A DNA stretch of 64,000 nucleotides from positions 1,178,001-1,242,000 of the forward strand of contig NC_018210.1 in the NCBI RefSeq assembly GCF_000219625.1, in the 5' to 3' direction. This document shows positions 43,687 to 52,333 of the stretch, in pieces. The stretch's first letter is position 1; each line of letters opens with the position of its first letter. Made by a program: the position numbers and the translations under genes. The notes beneath the pieces are model-generated. The model ran no database searches, had not been told where the DNA came from, and saw only the letters and a list, made by a program, of their open reading frames with translations. This stretch comes from Zymoseptoria tritici IPO323 (Eukaryota > Ascomycota > Dothideomycetes > Mycosphaerellales > Mycosphaerellaceae).

Positions 43687-45000
43687 CTACTTCAACTCCC
43701 AGTCCTTGTACGTCCATTTCTCCGTTCTGTAAGTCTGCTTCTGCTTCCTCTGTCCAACAGGCTTTCGCACCTCCAGCTTGCCATTGATCAGCAAGTTCCT
43801 GTAACGATCCGTGAGCAAGTTTCCTTCAGGCTTGAGTCTACGCAGCGAATCCTCGAGATCTTCAGGCAGAGTGACTTCCAGTGGTGCTTCTGGAATGGCG
43901 ATCTGACCGAATCTTCGTTTCTTGTACTGCTCCGGACCATTGTTCTCGTCGGAGTCGGAGTCGTCGTTGCCAGTCGAAACCAGAGTGCCAGGACGGATCG
44001 CACGGTCCTTTGCTGACAGCTCGCGGGCAATCTTCTTGATATGCTTCTCCTGCTCATTCCTCTGCTTCTGCTTCTTCTCCCACTTCTCTTTTTGCTCACG
44101 CTCTTTTCGCGCCTTGATCTTGTTCCTCTCTTGAGGAGTTTTCCTCTTTGCGACCTTCTTTGTGTGGATCTCCTTCTCGCCCTCGGATTGAATGCCGTCC
44201 CACTCGCTCTCCCATGCACTCTCGTAGTCAGTCGCAAATGCATCCTTTTCTGCCTCTTCAACCCTCGCGGCCTCCTCGAGAGCATTACGTTCACGCTCCT
44301 CCTGCTCAAACTCGGCCTGAAGCCTTGCCTTCTCCGCCTCCACTGCAGCCGCCCCTTCACGCTCGAACAGAGCCGACCAGTCACCTACGAGCGGATTGTA
44401 TGATTTTCCTGCCTCCGGTTTGCGCACGCTCGCAAGTGGCTTACCACTGGCTGTGAGAGGCACAGGTGCTTGCTTGAGCGATTTTGGCGCAACTTTGTCC
44501 TTTGGCGGCTCCAAGAAGCTGAATCGCTCATCCATGACAGGGGCAGCAGGCGCATCCCACGGATCGTGCTCCACTCGCTCATCCAAGTGCATACCACCAT
44601 TTGTGCCACCAGCGACCATCTTCAGCCTTTGCAACTCTCGGTGTGATATGTATGTCCCATTCTTCTGCTTCTTGCCAGTCGTGAAGGTCTCTAGTTCTTC
44701 GCCCTTGCGCTTGCGCTTCTCGATTCCTGGAACAGCACTTCTTTGGGCGATAATGTCGTCGGCTCGGAGGAGTTTCTTGTTCTTCGATTTCCGCTCAATC
44801 TCTGCATCTCCCAGGACGTCGGTGGTAAAGAGCTGATCAGACTCCCTCTCGGCGATCACACCACCTTGAATAATCTCGTCGCGGACAGTCTCCAATCCAC
44901 CCTGGACTTCGCTCAGGTCGACATTCTTTCGCCATGCCTTTTTGCCTTTGCGAGAAGGCTGGCTATGTGTCGCCGGTGCGGTCACAGGTTTTCCTGCCAT
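43687..45000 (-). CDS. NOP53: Ribosome biogenesis protein NOP53
   Basis: 437 aa from the ATG at 45000 (M-A-G-K); an upstream in-frame ATG at 45057 would add 19 residues lacking nucleolar-type composition. A basic N-terminus contains R-K-G-K-K-A-W-R-K-N-V. The arch-interaction motif follows at 57-65 (L-F-T-T-D-V-L-G-D), which in yeast Nop53 docks the Mtr4 helicase arch and brings the exosome to the pre-60S particle. The middle and C-terminal part is a long Lys/Glu/Arg coiled coil. The protein ends in the conserved Arg/Lys/Tyr-rich tail (W-T-Y-K-D-W). It acts in the nucleolus on 7S pre-rRNA maturation to 5.8S. Divergent from YPT6. Intronless. Confidence 0.93.
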   Translation of the reverse strand: MAGKPVTAPATHSQPSRKGKKAWRKNVDLSEVQGGLETVRDEIIQGGVIAERESDQLFTTDVLGDAEIERKSKNKKLLRADDIIAQRSAVPGIEKRKRKGEELETFTTGKKQKNGTYISHRELQRLKMVAGGTNGGMHLDERVEHDPWDAPAAPVMDERFSFLEPPKDKVAPKSLKQAPVPLTASGKPLASVRKPEAGKSYNPLVGDWSALFEREGAAAVEAEKARLQAEFEQEERERNALEEAARVEEAEKDAFATDYESAWESEWDGIQSEGEKEIHTKKVAKRKTPQERNKIKARKEREQKEKWEKKQKQRNEQEKHIKKIARELSAKDRAIRPGTLVSTGNDDSDSDENNGPEQYKKRRFGQIAIPEAPLEVTLPEDLEDSLRRLKPEGNLLTDRYRNLLINGKLEVRKPVGQRKQKQTYRTEKWTYKDWELK

Positions 45001-45469
45001 TCTGAAGAGTCCGATCGGTAATGTTGGGTGTAAGAAGTGGTTTGCATAAATCTCCAAATTCTGAGGCGGAAGACAGAAAGTTCAGAAATCCGAAACGGAC
45101 CTGTCTCCGGAGATAGAGGAAAGGGTCCATCGCGGTAAAACCCCCCCTTGTCGATATGCGGCCGCCGGGCTGAGGACCAAAAGCCACTTGCGCGTCGCAT
45201 CTCCTTTCACCGCACGAGCCCACACCGACATCTCACTACACGATTCAATACCGGATATATATCATCCGTGGTTTGCTAGAACTGGACCTTTCGTAACAGC
45301 AATCAACACACATCACCCCCTCAAAGCCACCTTTCGCCGGATCCGGACAGCCACGAATACAAGCAGAGCAGCAAAAGGCGGAAGTGAACTTGAACATTGT
45401 TCCACTGCAGATCGGACGAACGAAGAGAAGCATTTCGTCACGCCTCAGACCCACGACACAAACGCTACA
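45001..45469. other. Divergent promoter between NOP53 and YPT6
   Basis: About 470 bp. It includes a run of seven C's near 45,139-45,145 and pyrimidine-rich stretches. No ORF with support. Confidence 0.5.
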
Positions 45470-46199
<730 letters not shown>

Positions 46200-46708
46200 G
46201 TTGTGGTACTGATGATGGGTGTGCTGTTAGACATCTCTTGTACAGGACATAGCAATATATGCATAGCAGCATGAGCATGTGAATCTCAGTCTTCGTGGGA
46301 GAGTGCCAGAGCAAGCAGCGTGGAGTTTCAGGCGCAGGCTACGATCCTTATCATTTGACTGACAATTCGAAGGATGCAGGTCCCAGCTTTTGAAAAGACT
46401 CGTTCTGAGACTCGAGACCATGTCACCAAGTGTCCGCATGGTCGAAGGAAACAATGGGAGATCGAGTGTGCTCAAAATTAATTATGCATGATCTGTGACT
46501 GCTGTGAACGTATCTAAAACCATTCTGTACACTGCGCCCACAATCCCTTCTCGCTCTGCGAGGGATTGCCCGTGAATCCATATCCAAATCTTGCAATACT
46601 GTGCCACGCAGGATTCCGCGGGAGGCTCATGTGAAAACCTCCATCTGTGCGAGCCGTGCCAGAGATCAACCTCAAGTCCTTAGTTCCTTCGACAACTCGT
46701 GCTCTCCT
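46200..46708. other. Intergenic region between convergent YPT6 and KEI1
   Basis: About 510 bp of 3' flank for two genes; no supported ORF. Confidence 0.5.
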
Positions 46709-47793
46709 TCACTCCGGTATCTTCTTTCCCAGGCTACCTGGAGCAAGCGGCGGTGGGGGTCCGGTCCCACTCCTCGCCCGTCTTTCACGCTCACCAACAC
46801 CGACCTCCTGATTTGGCACCTTGACCTTCAGGGCCTGCCTTCCGCTCTCGAACCTTCCACTTGTCGCACGCTCCCAATCGCTCTGACCATCGAATTCCTC
46901 CCTTCCTAGCCAATATCTCTTGGTCGGAAACTTGACCATAACGCGACCCAGCGCACCCTTCCAGCCCTGTCCTTCGACTCGCCCAGCAGTAAAAGGCGAC
47001 TCCGCCATTGTCGGATCCGTGCTTGTTGACTCCGAGAAGCCGGCGGAAGAAGCAGACGTGCTTGCGACGTATTGCCGTAGGATCCCACGTGCGTAGCTCA
47101 TCACAATAATGCAAAAGTAGACACGGATCAAGCTGAACATGGCCAGCAGTGCGATAGAAGTCATCATGTCGCTCTCAAGGACAGCTCCGGCTAGACTGCC
47201 GGGCTGTGAGATTGCAACGGCATCCGCTTGTTGACCTGGAAGCAATCCCGGCGCAGGCTTCACGGTGATCTCGACGCTTGTGGCGTTGATCTCGGGACTT
47301 GTGAAGCCGGCCGTATCATCGATTGTTCCACTGCCTGCCGCACCGCCTCCAATAGGGCTGTCCTTCCCAGGCTCTTGGAGGTGCTGCGAGAGGACCATGA
47401 ACCATGCTGTTCCGAATAATGCCGTGTAGGCAGCATTCACTAGCGTGTCGAGGACGTATAGCCAGGCCAGCGCAAGATTGTGAAGCGGTCGGGAGGGGTT
47501 TCTTATGCTCGGCATGAGGTAGATTCCGAGGACGAGGACAATGACCGAGTAGACATAGTGCGTGAGTTGCAAAGCGTTCAGCTCATATCCGGTAAACAGC
47601 GCGAGAATGCCGTAGAAGCCGGTGACTTTGTTTATGAGGAGCGTAAAGGTGATGAACTCGGAGGCGGTGCGGAGGGAGACGAAGTGGAGGAGAGACTATT
47701 ACAGCAATAAATGTCAGTTCTGCCTTTGCTCTTCGAATGCGCGTGTGCAGGCAATCTTACTCGAGGTTTGGGGAAGCGGAAGAGGGAGGTCAT
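46709..47793 (-). CDS. KEI1: Inositol phosphorylceramide synthase regulatory subunit KEI1
   Basis: Two exons, complement of 46709..47695 and 47761..47793, 339 aa. Exon 1 is only 11 codons (M-T-S-L-F-R-F-P-K-P-R). The 65-bp intron has a GTAAGA donor and an AATAG acceptor, joining to S-L-L-H-F-V-S-L-R-T. The first two-thirds contains four hydrophobic segments: a Kei1-typical L-L-I-N-K-V-T-G-F-Y-G-I-L-A start, Y-V-Y-S-V-I-V-L, L-Y-V-L-D-T-L-V-N-A-A-Y-T-A, and I-A-L-L-A-M-F-S-L-I-R-V-Y-F. The C-terminal 120 residues are cytosolic, with Arg/Gly and a proline run. In yeast Kei1 is a Golgi membrane partner of the Aur1 catalytic subunit and is cut by Kex2. Confidence 0.88.
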
Positions 47794-48244
47794 GATCGCG
47801 TGGGCCGCGCGCGCTGTACTGCGTGCCTATCCAGGTCTCGTGCTCGTGGAATATTCGCGGGTGGGTGTTGGGTTGGCGGTCGTCGTGGTCGAGGGAGCGG
47901 CGGCAGGGTTGTGCGGCGAAAGGTCATTGCATGAAACTTGAAGACGGAGCCCTGGAGGTTCGTCCGAACAGGCGTGCTGACGAAGATTCGCGCCAGGATC
48001 GTTGGCGCCTGCCGCCGGCTCGTCATAATTCCCGGCCAGAATTACTTATGCACATCACTTCCGTCTTCTCCTTCTTGAACATCCGCCGCATACCGATAAT
48101 GATTCGCATCATGATGCGATGCCGCACGTGACAGTATATCGGGAGACATGCTGTCACTCCTTTCATTCTTCGGTCGGCAACGTCTGACTTCCCCACAGGA
48201 CAGGAGGAGGTGAATATTCGATCACATCCACCCAGATCACCGAC
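47794..48244. other. Divergent intergenic region between KEI1 and an orphan gene
   Basis: About 450 bp. It carries a short run of ATGATTCGCATCATGATGCG-type palindromic sequence near 48,100-48,120 (ATGATGCGAT repeats). Nothing else is recognised. Confidence 0.45.
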
Positions 48245-48817
48245 ATGGCCAGCGACGATATCGTTCAGCTTCGTGAGCAACTCGAGGACCTGCCACGAGA
48301 GCTATACGATTGGATCTACAAGTTGACTTTCACCGTGAACTCTGGTTTTGTCAAAATCTCGAAGACAGGCCGAAATGGACCGAAGGACAGCCCACGACCG
48401 TCGCCCTTTCCAAATCTACTTCACATTTCCCGTTCTACACGTGCCATTTACGCTTCGAGATACTACTCCCAATCTATCTTTGTCCTGAGAGACTCTAGGG
48501 TCGGCAATGATTGGCTTCGATCAGTTCCAGACGAGCACATGGAGCATATGCAAGACGTGCGTTGCTTATGGCCTGGAATTATGGGAACGTCTGCACCAGG
48601 ATCGATCGATGCAAACTTTTCGACAAACGCTGGACTACTACAGCCGACAAACGATATTGTCCTGGAGTTGAGAAAAATCAATAATTTGTTTCAAGCCAGG
48701 ACGCTCTACGAGACTGGGCCGCGCGGCATGATCTCGATGTTCACAAGTGAGGAAGAGGTTGGTTCTGCTTCGCCGCTGCTTAGTCCACACGGTTCGAATG
48801 TTAATGTGCTTGAATAG
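48245..48817 (+). CDS. Small F-box-like orphan protein
   Basis: Intronless, 190 aa, ATG in good context (GACATGG). Near the start it has L-E-D-L-P-R-E-L-Y-D-W-I-Y-K-L-T-F, which fits the first helices of F-box-like motifs (L-P-x-E-L-x-x-x-I-Y). An L-L-H-I-S-R-S-T-R-A-I-Y-A-S-R-Y-Y segment follows, a layout common in large families of small F-box-like proteins in Dothideomycetes. No C-terminal repeat domain is present. Function is unknown; binding to Skp1 is possible but unproven. Confidence 0.65.
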   Translation: MASDDIVQLREQLEDLPRELYDWIYKLTFTVNSGFVKISKTGRNGPKDSPRPSPFPNLLHISRSTRAIYASRYYSQSIFVLRDSRVGNDWLRSVPDEHMEHMQDVRCLWPGIMGTSAPGSIDANFSTNAGLLQPTNDIVLELRKINNLFQARTLYETGPRGMISMFTSEEEVGSASPLLSPHGSNVNVLE

Positions 48818-48983
48818 ATTTTGGATTGGCCACTTGTTCCGCGATCATGGTGGAAAAGCTGAAATGAATTGAGCAGAAGAGAGCTCCAGTCTCCACAGCG
48901 AGAATTGGCGGCTCATCCTTGCTCCGTCTTCCGAGCGCTCCGAGACTACAGCTTGTTGGTACATCGGAAGTTCACCGGTGGTG

Positions 48984-49095
48984 AGCGTCAGGGGAGTGTG
49001 TTAAGGGTCGGGTTGGCCAACTGCCTCACAATCCGACTATTAGCTTGTGGACAAGGGTTGGCCCGTATCCCTCCGATGTGCCAATGCTACAGTAT
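48984..49095 (+). repeat. Upstream copy of a duplicated promoter-like segment
   Basis: GCGTCAGGGG, AGGGTCGG(G/A)TTGGC and ATTAGC follow in the same order and spacing as at 49423-49514, roughly three-quarters identical by eye, with about 25 bp more here near the end. The second copy contains the TATAAA of the next gene. The first copy has no gene behind it. Confidence 0.6.
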
Positions 49096-49422
49096 GGCGT
49101 CTTGCAAATTTGCCGAATGCTACCCGAGGATCGCATCGACCGAACCTAACGACGACTGTCCCTGCACGCAGGAGCTGGTTCGCCCTGGGCCCGTCCAACG
49201 ATCTCACTGCGTGGACCTCGTCAATTGACAAGCTGGAAGATTGCGAAGTTGTCGCAACAAGGGTAGCGGTGTGACTTTGTTGCACAATAGGTTGACCATG
49301 TTCAAGGCGGTACTGGTTGGAACGTACCAGCAATGAACTCGTGTCCCGATGGTATTGCGAGTCGAATGACAAACAGTCAGTACAGTACCTTCGCACATCA
49401 GACGGATGAACCACTGCTGGCG

Positions 49423-49514
49423 GGCGTCAGGGGTCCGTCTCTAGGGTCGGATTGGCTGACTGCCTTGTAGTCCGGCCATTAGCCTAGGATTGTCCGATAT
49501 GCTAATGCTGTATA
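49423..49514 (+). promoter_or_regulatory. Downstream copy of the duplicated segment, promoter of the NIS1-like gene
   Basis: The segment ends in GCTGTATAAACC (TATA box near 49510-49515), about 115 bp before the ATG at 49630, a normal distance in fungi. Its partner lies 440 bp upstream. Confidence 0.6.
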
Positions 49515-49629
49515 AACCCGTCCTCCCCGTCAAGTTTGCTCACTCTTCCGCTACAACTGAACACCAACGCAACGTGCCGATCAATGTACCCAATAGATCA
49601 CCTACACTCTCTCGCTCTTTTCTCTCAAC

Positions 49630-50091
49630 ATGCACGCCAACATCTGCGCCGCGGCGGCAGTCCTCATCGCCATCGTCAACGCCCGTATCATCGGCTTCAC
49701 AGCTCCGTTGACGATGGCTCCAAGCGACGAAATCAAGCTTGGCATTACGGTCGGGTTGTTCGATGAAAAGGTCCTGGAATACATGATGGCCTTCGGTTTC
49801 ACACCCGGCGACGAAACGAACGCTGGCGCCCTCGGCAAGCAAACGAGGCCAAAGTACTTGGGACAGGACTTCAGCAACACTACGAACACCATCGACCATT
49901 ACGTCTCGATCCCGCCAAAGGCCAAAGTCGGGGAGACCTACACCCTGAAAGCAGCGCTTGTCTCGTCGTCTGGGCCCGAAAACGACGTGCTCCTCACAAT
50001 GTACGCCCTCAAGGTTACGGTCGCTGAGACGACGGGTTCTCAGTTTGGCGACGCATCTCAAGTTGCAATTGGAACGGTCAATGGGCAGTAG
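49630..50091 (+). CDS. NIS1-like secreted effector candidate
   Basis: Intronless, 153 aa. Residues 1-18 are a signal peptide (Ala/Ile/Val-rich, ending V-N-A). The mature protein begins R-I-I-G-F-T-A-P and has the NIS1-family layout: an early A-P-L-T-x-x-P stretch, a beta-rich core with A-F-G-F-T-P-G-D, an L-G segment, a Y-V-S-I-P-P-K-A turn, and a last strand with the Y-x-L-K-V-T-V pattern. There are almost no cysteines. Known NIS1 proteins are conserved fungal effectors that suppress plant immune receptor kinases and can cause cell death in test leaves. The assignment rests on motif order, not on an alignment. A one-domain secreted protein of another beta-sandwich family is the alternative. 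Confidence 0.72.
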   Translation: MHANICAAAAVLIAIVNARIIGFTAPLTMAPSDEIKLGITVGLFDEKVLEYMMAFGFTPGDETNAGALGKQTRPKYLGQDFSNTTNTIDHYVSIPPKAKVGETYTLKAALVSSSGPENDVLLTMYALKVTVAETTGSQFGDASQVAIGTVNGQ

Positions 50092-50552
50092 AGAGGCGCC
50101 AGGAAGAATTGATGGGAACTGCAGGAAGATGTTGTAATGACGGCGTTGACTTGGCTGCACGACTACTGATGGTGGGCATATCGACAATGTTTTCTCAATA
50201 GTGTACTGTGATCAACGGCATTCACTTCAGACAAAGACCTGTGACTCAGTGTCATTCTCATACTCACACTATCTGGCATAGTCGTCTCGTCATTATGACT
50301 TTGGCATAGTCATGCAATCGCTCGTGGTCGTTCCTGCCTACTCAGGGTTGTCTTGGCCACTGGAGCTATGAACGAGTTTTCGTTTGTGACACCACTTCAT
50401 CTTCTCCCAGCCACCTTTCCTCCCATTGTCAGTTTCTTACGACCGAACAACCTTCCTTCAACGAACATCGTCTTTTGCTCTGCACATTACACTAAGCATA
50501 CTCGCCAACATCATCCATCTCTTAACATATTACGCCGAGAACCTCCGCAAAC
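50092..50552. other. Intergenic region between the NIS1-like gene and an F-box-like gene
   Basis: About 460 bp, pyrimidine-rich before the next ATG; no other feature. Confidence 0.5.
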
Positions 50553-51256
50553 ATGGTTAGAACCAGATCTCAGGTCCTTCAGAAGGTGAGACGACTCTCC
50601 TTCCAACCACTGATACCAGACGGCTGACAACGTAGCAGAAGCAGAAGTCCAAGTCCAAGTCCAAGTCCAAGACGACCATCACTCTCCGCGCACCACCACG
50701 CAGCCACCTCCTCAGACTCCCCGAAGAAGTCCAAAGCCGAATCTTCAAGTACGCCCTGCAGGACGACTACACCCGCTGCACCCGCAAGAAGTTCCGCTGC
50801 GCTTTCTGCGTCGACAAATGCACCCACTTCAGTGAGCCCGCTCTGCTACGCACCTGCGGCCAAATCCGAATCACAGCCGGCGACATCTGGTACGGCAACG
50901 CCACCTTCTACGTCCACGACGGACTGCAGCATTGTGTGGAGTTCCTGAAATTCTTGGGCCCGGGACGGATGGCGAAGCTGGGATTGATCAAGGATGAGCC
51001 GTCGTTCGGCGGAAAGGAGTACGCGGAGGAGTTTCTGAAGAATCTCCACAAGGAGGCCAAGCGTTGTGGTATGCGGCTGAGGGGCGATGCCGTCGAGGTG
51101 TCGTACAGGCTGTCGAACGGGGAGGATGGCGTGGAGAAGGTGGTGGCTCTGCGGACTGCGATGAAGACTGAGCGGAGGGGTAGCAAGTTGTCGATTAGTC
51201 GGACGTGTGTTCCTACGGAAGCTTTGGTGGAGTGTGAGGCCGTGGGGGCGATGTAA
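50553..51256 (+). CDS. F-box-like orphan protein with Lys/Ser repeat
   Basis: Two exons, 50553..50585 and 50639..51256, 216 aa. Exon 1 is 11 codons (M-V-R-T-R-S-Q-V-L-Q-K), and the 53-bp intron has a GTGAGA donor and a GCAG acceptor. A Lys-Ser repeat follows, encoded by (AAGTCC)4, then L-L-R-L-P-E-E-V-Q-S-R-I-F-K-Y-A-L, an F-box-like helix pair. A short Cys cluster (C-T-R...C-A-F-C...C-T) comes next, then L-L-R-T-C-G-Q-I-R, the second typical motif of small F-box-like proteins. The rest is alpha/beta without a known domain. Function unknown. Confidence 0.68.
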
Positions 51257-52333
51257 GTGAGCATGGAAGTGAGGGGGCTTGTCGTTCGCGTGGAGAGCCG
51301 TCGGAAGTCGGCGGTGGCTCTCTTTGAGCTACGAGATAGCTGCCGCAACGATGGAGAATATGTTCCGTCCACCTTTATGTCCAAGTGTGAGCTGTTTTCG
51401 GATGGGATCCGTCTAGCATTCCCCCTTTGCGACACACGCTCCGTACAGCCTTGCCTGGACACCGCAACGACGAGCGACACGTTCCGTCCAGTCCATTTCC
51501 AATCGTCGAGTCGTGCCCGTAGTGATTGTCCTCGTTACGCCATGAAATCTCATCAATTCGTGCTGATGCTGACGCAATGACGGCCAATAAGTCTTGTCAA
51601 ACTCCTGGTCGATTGTTGAGCTGTTTCCGTAGGTCTCATCCAGGCTCCGATCTGGGCACTCCTAGAACCACTCAAGAGCCGTCGCAACGATAGAAAACAT
51701 GACCAGTCCAAATCTACGTGCGGTATTGAGCTAAATATGGACGCCGCGGAACGAAGCAAGCGGCAGCGATCCCTGACCAGCGAGTGCTTAGCACATGTCA
51801 TCAAAGTGAGAGAGCAGCCTGTAGGTGAGAGAGCGACTTACTCGTTGTTACATGTCGAGGTCTTCGACCTCATCGAACTATGTAAGAGACGGCAATTGCC
51901 TGGACTGGGCAGGCCGTAGCTTGCCTATGCAGGCAGTATGAAACGGCCAGAATCTTCGGCCGTTGGTGCCGCGCAGTGCGGTCCCATCACGGGCGACCTG
52001 TCATATCTCTGACCCTGCAGCGACCTTTCCAACGACGGCGGTTCTGCTCCAAAGCATTCATCTACAACGGCGCATCCCGTACCTAGTCTGCTCCGAAGCC
52101 GTTCTGAATTGTCTCCTTCCAAGGCATCGGATCGAAAGCTAAGCATGCCCTCCGCCTTAAGGCTACAGCAAAGCACGTGTGGCATGCAGGGGCCCGACCG
52201 CGGCTCTTGGTCTCCGACGGCAAATCCGCGTATGGCGTTGATCTCGAGAAGATCCTAGTGGCTCCTATGGGCGTTGGGACGGTGAGTCCGAGAGTCGAGT
52301 CAAATGTTCGATCTTTCAATCTTCCATCGTCCT
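51257..52333. other. Gene-free stretch with diverged short repeats
   Basis: About 1.08 kb between the F-box-like gene and the 3' end of SYF1. Three diverged copies of a roughly 50-bp motif starting CGCAACGA lie at 51343-51400, 51462-51510 and 51683-51733. No ORF is convincing. Confidence 0.5.

Larger units (their letters stand above)
48818..49629. other. Intergenic region with a duplicated promoter segment
   Basis: About 810 bp. Its notable content is a direct duplication (48984-49095 and 49423-49514) described separately. Short frames on both strands have no support. Confidence 0.5.
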
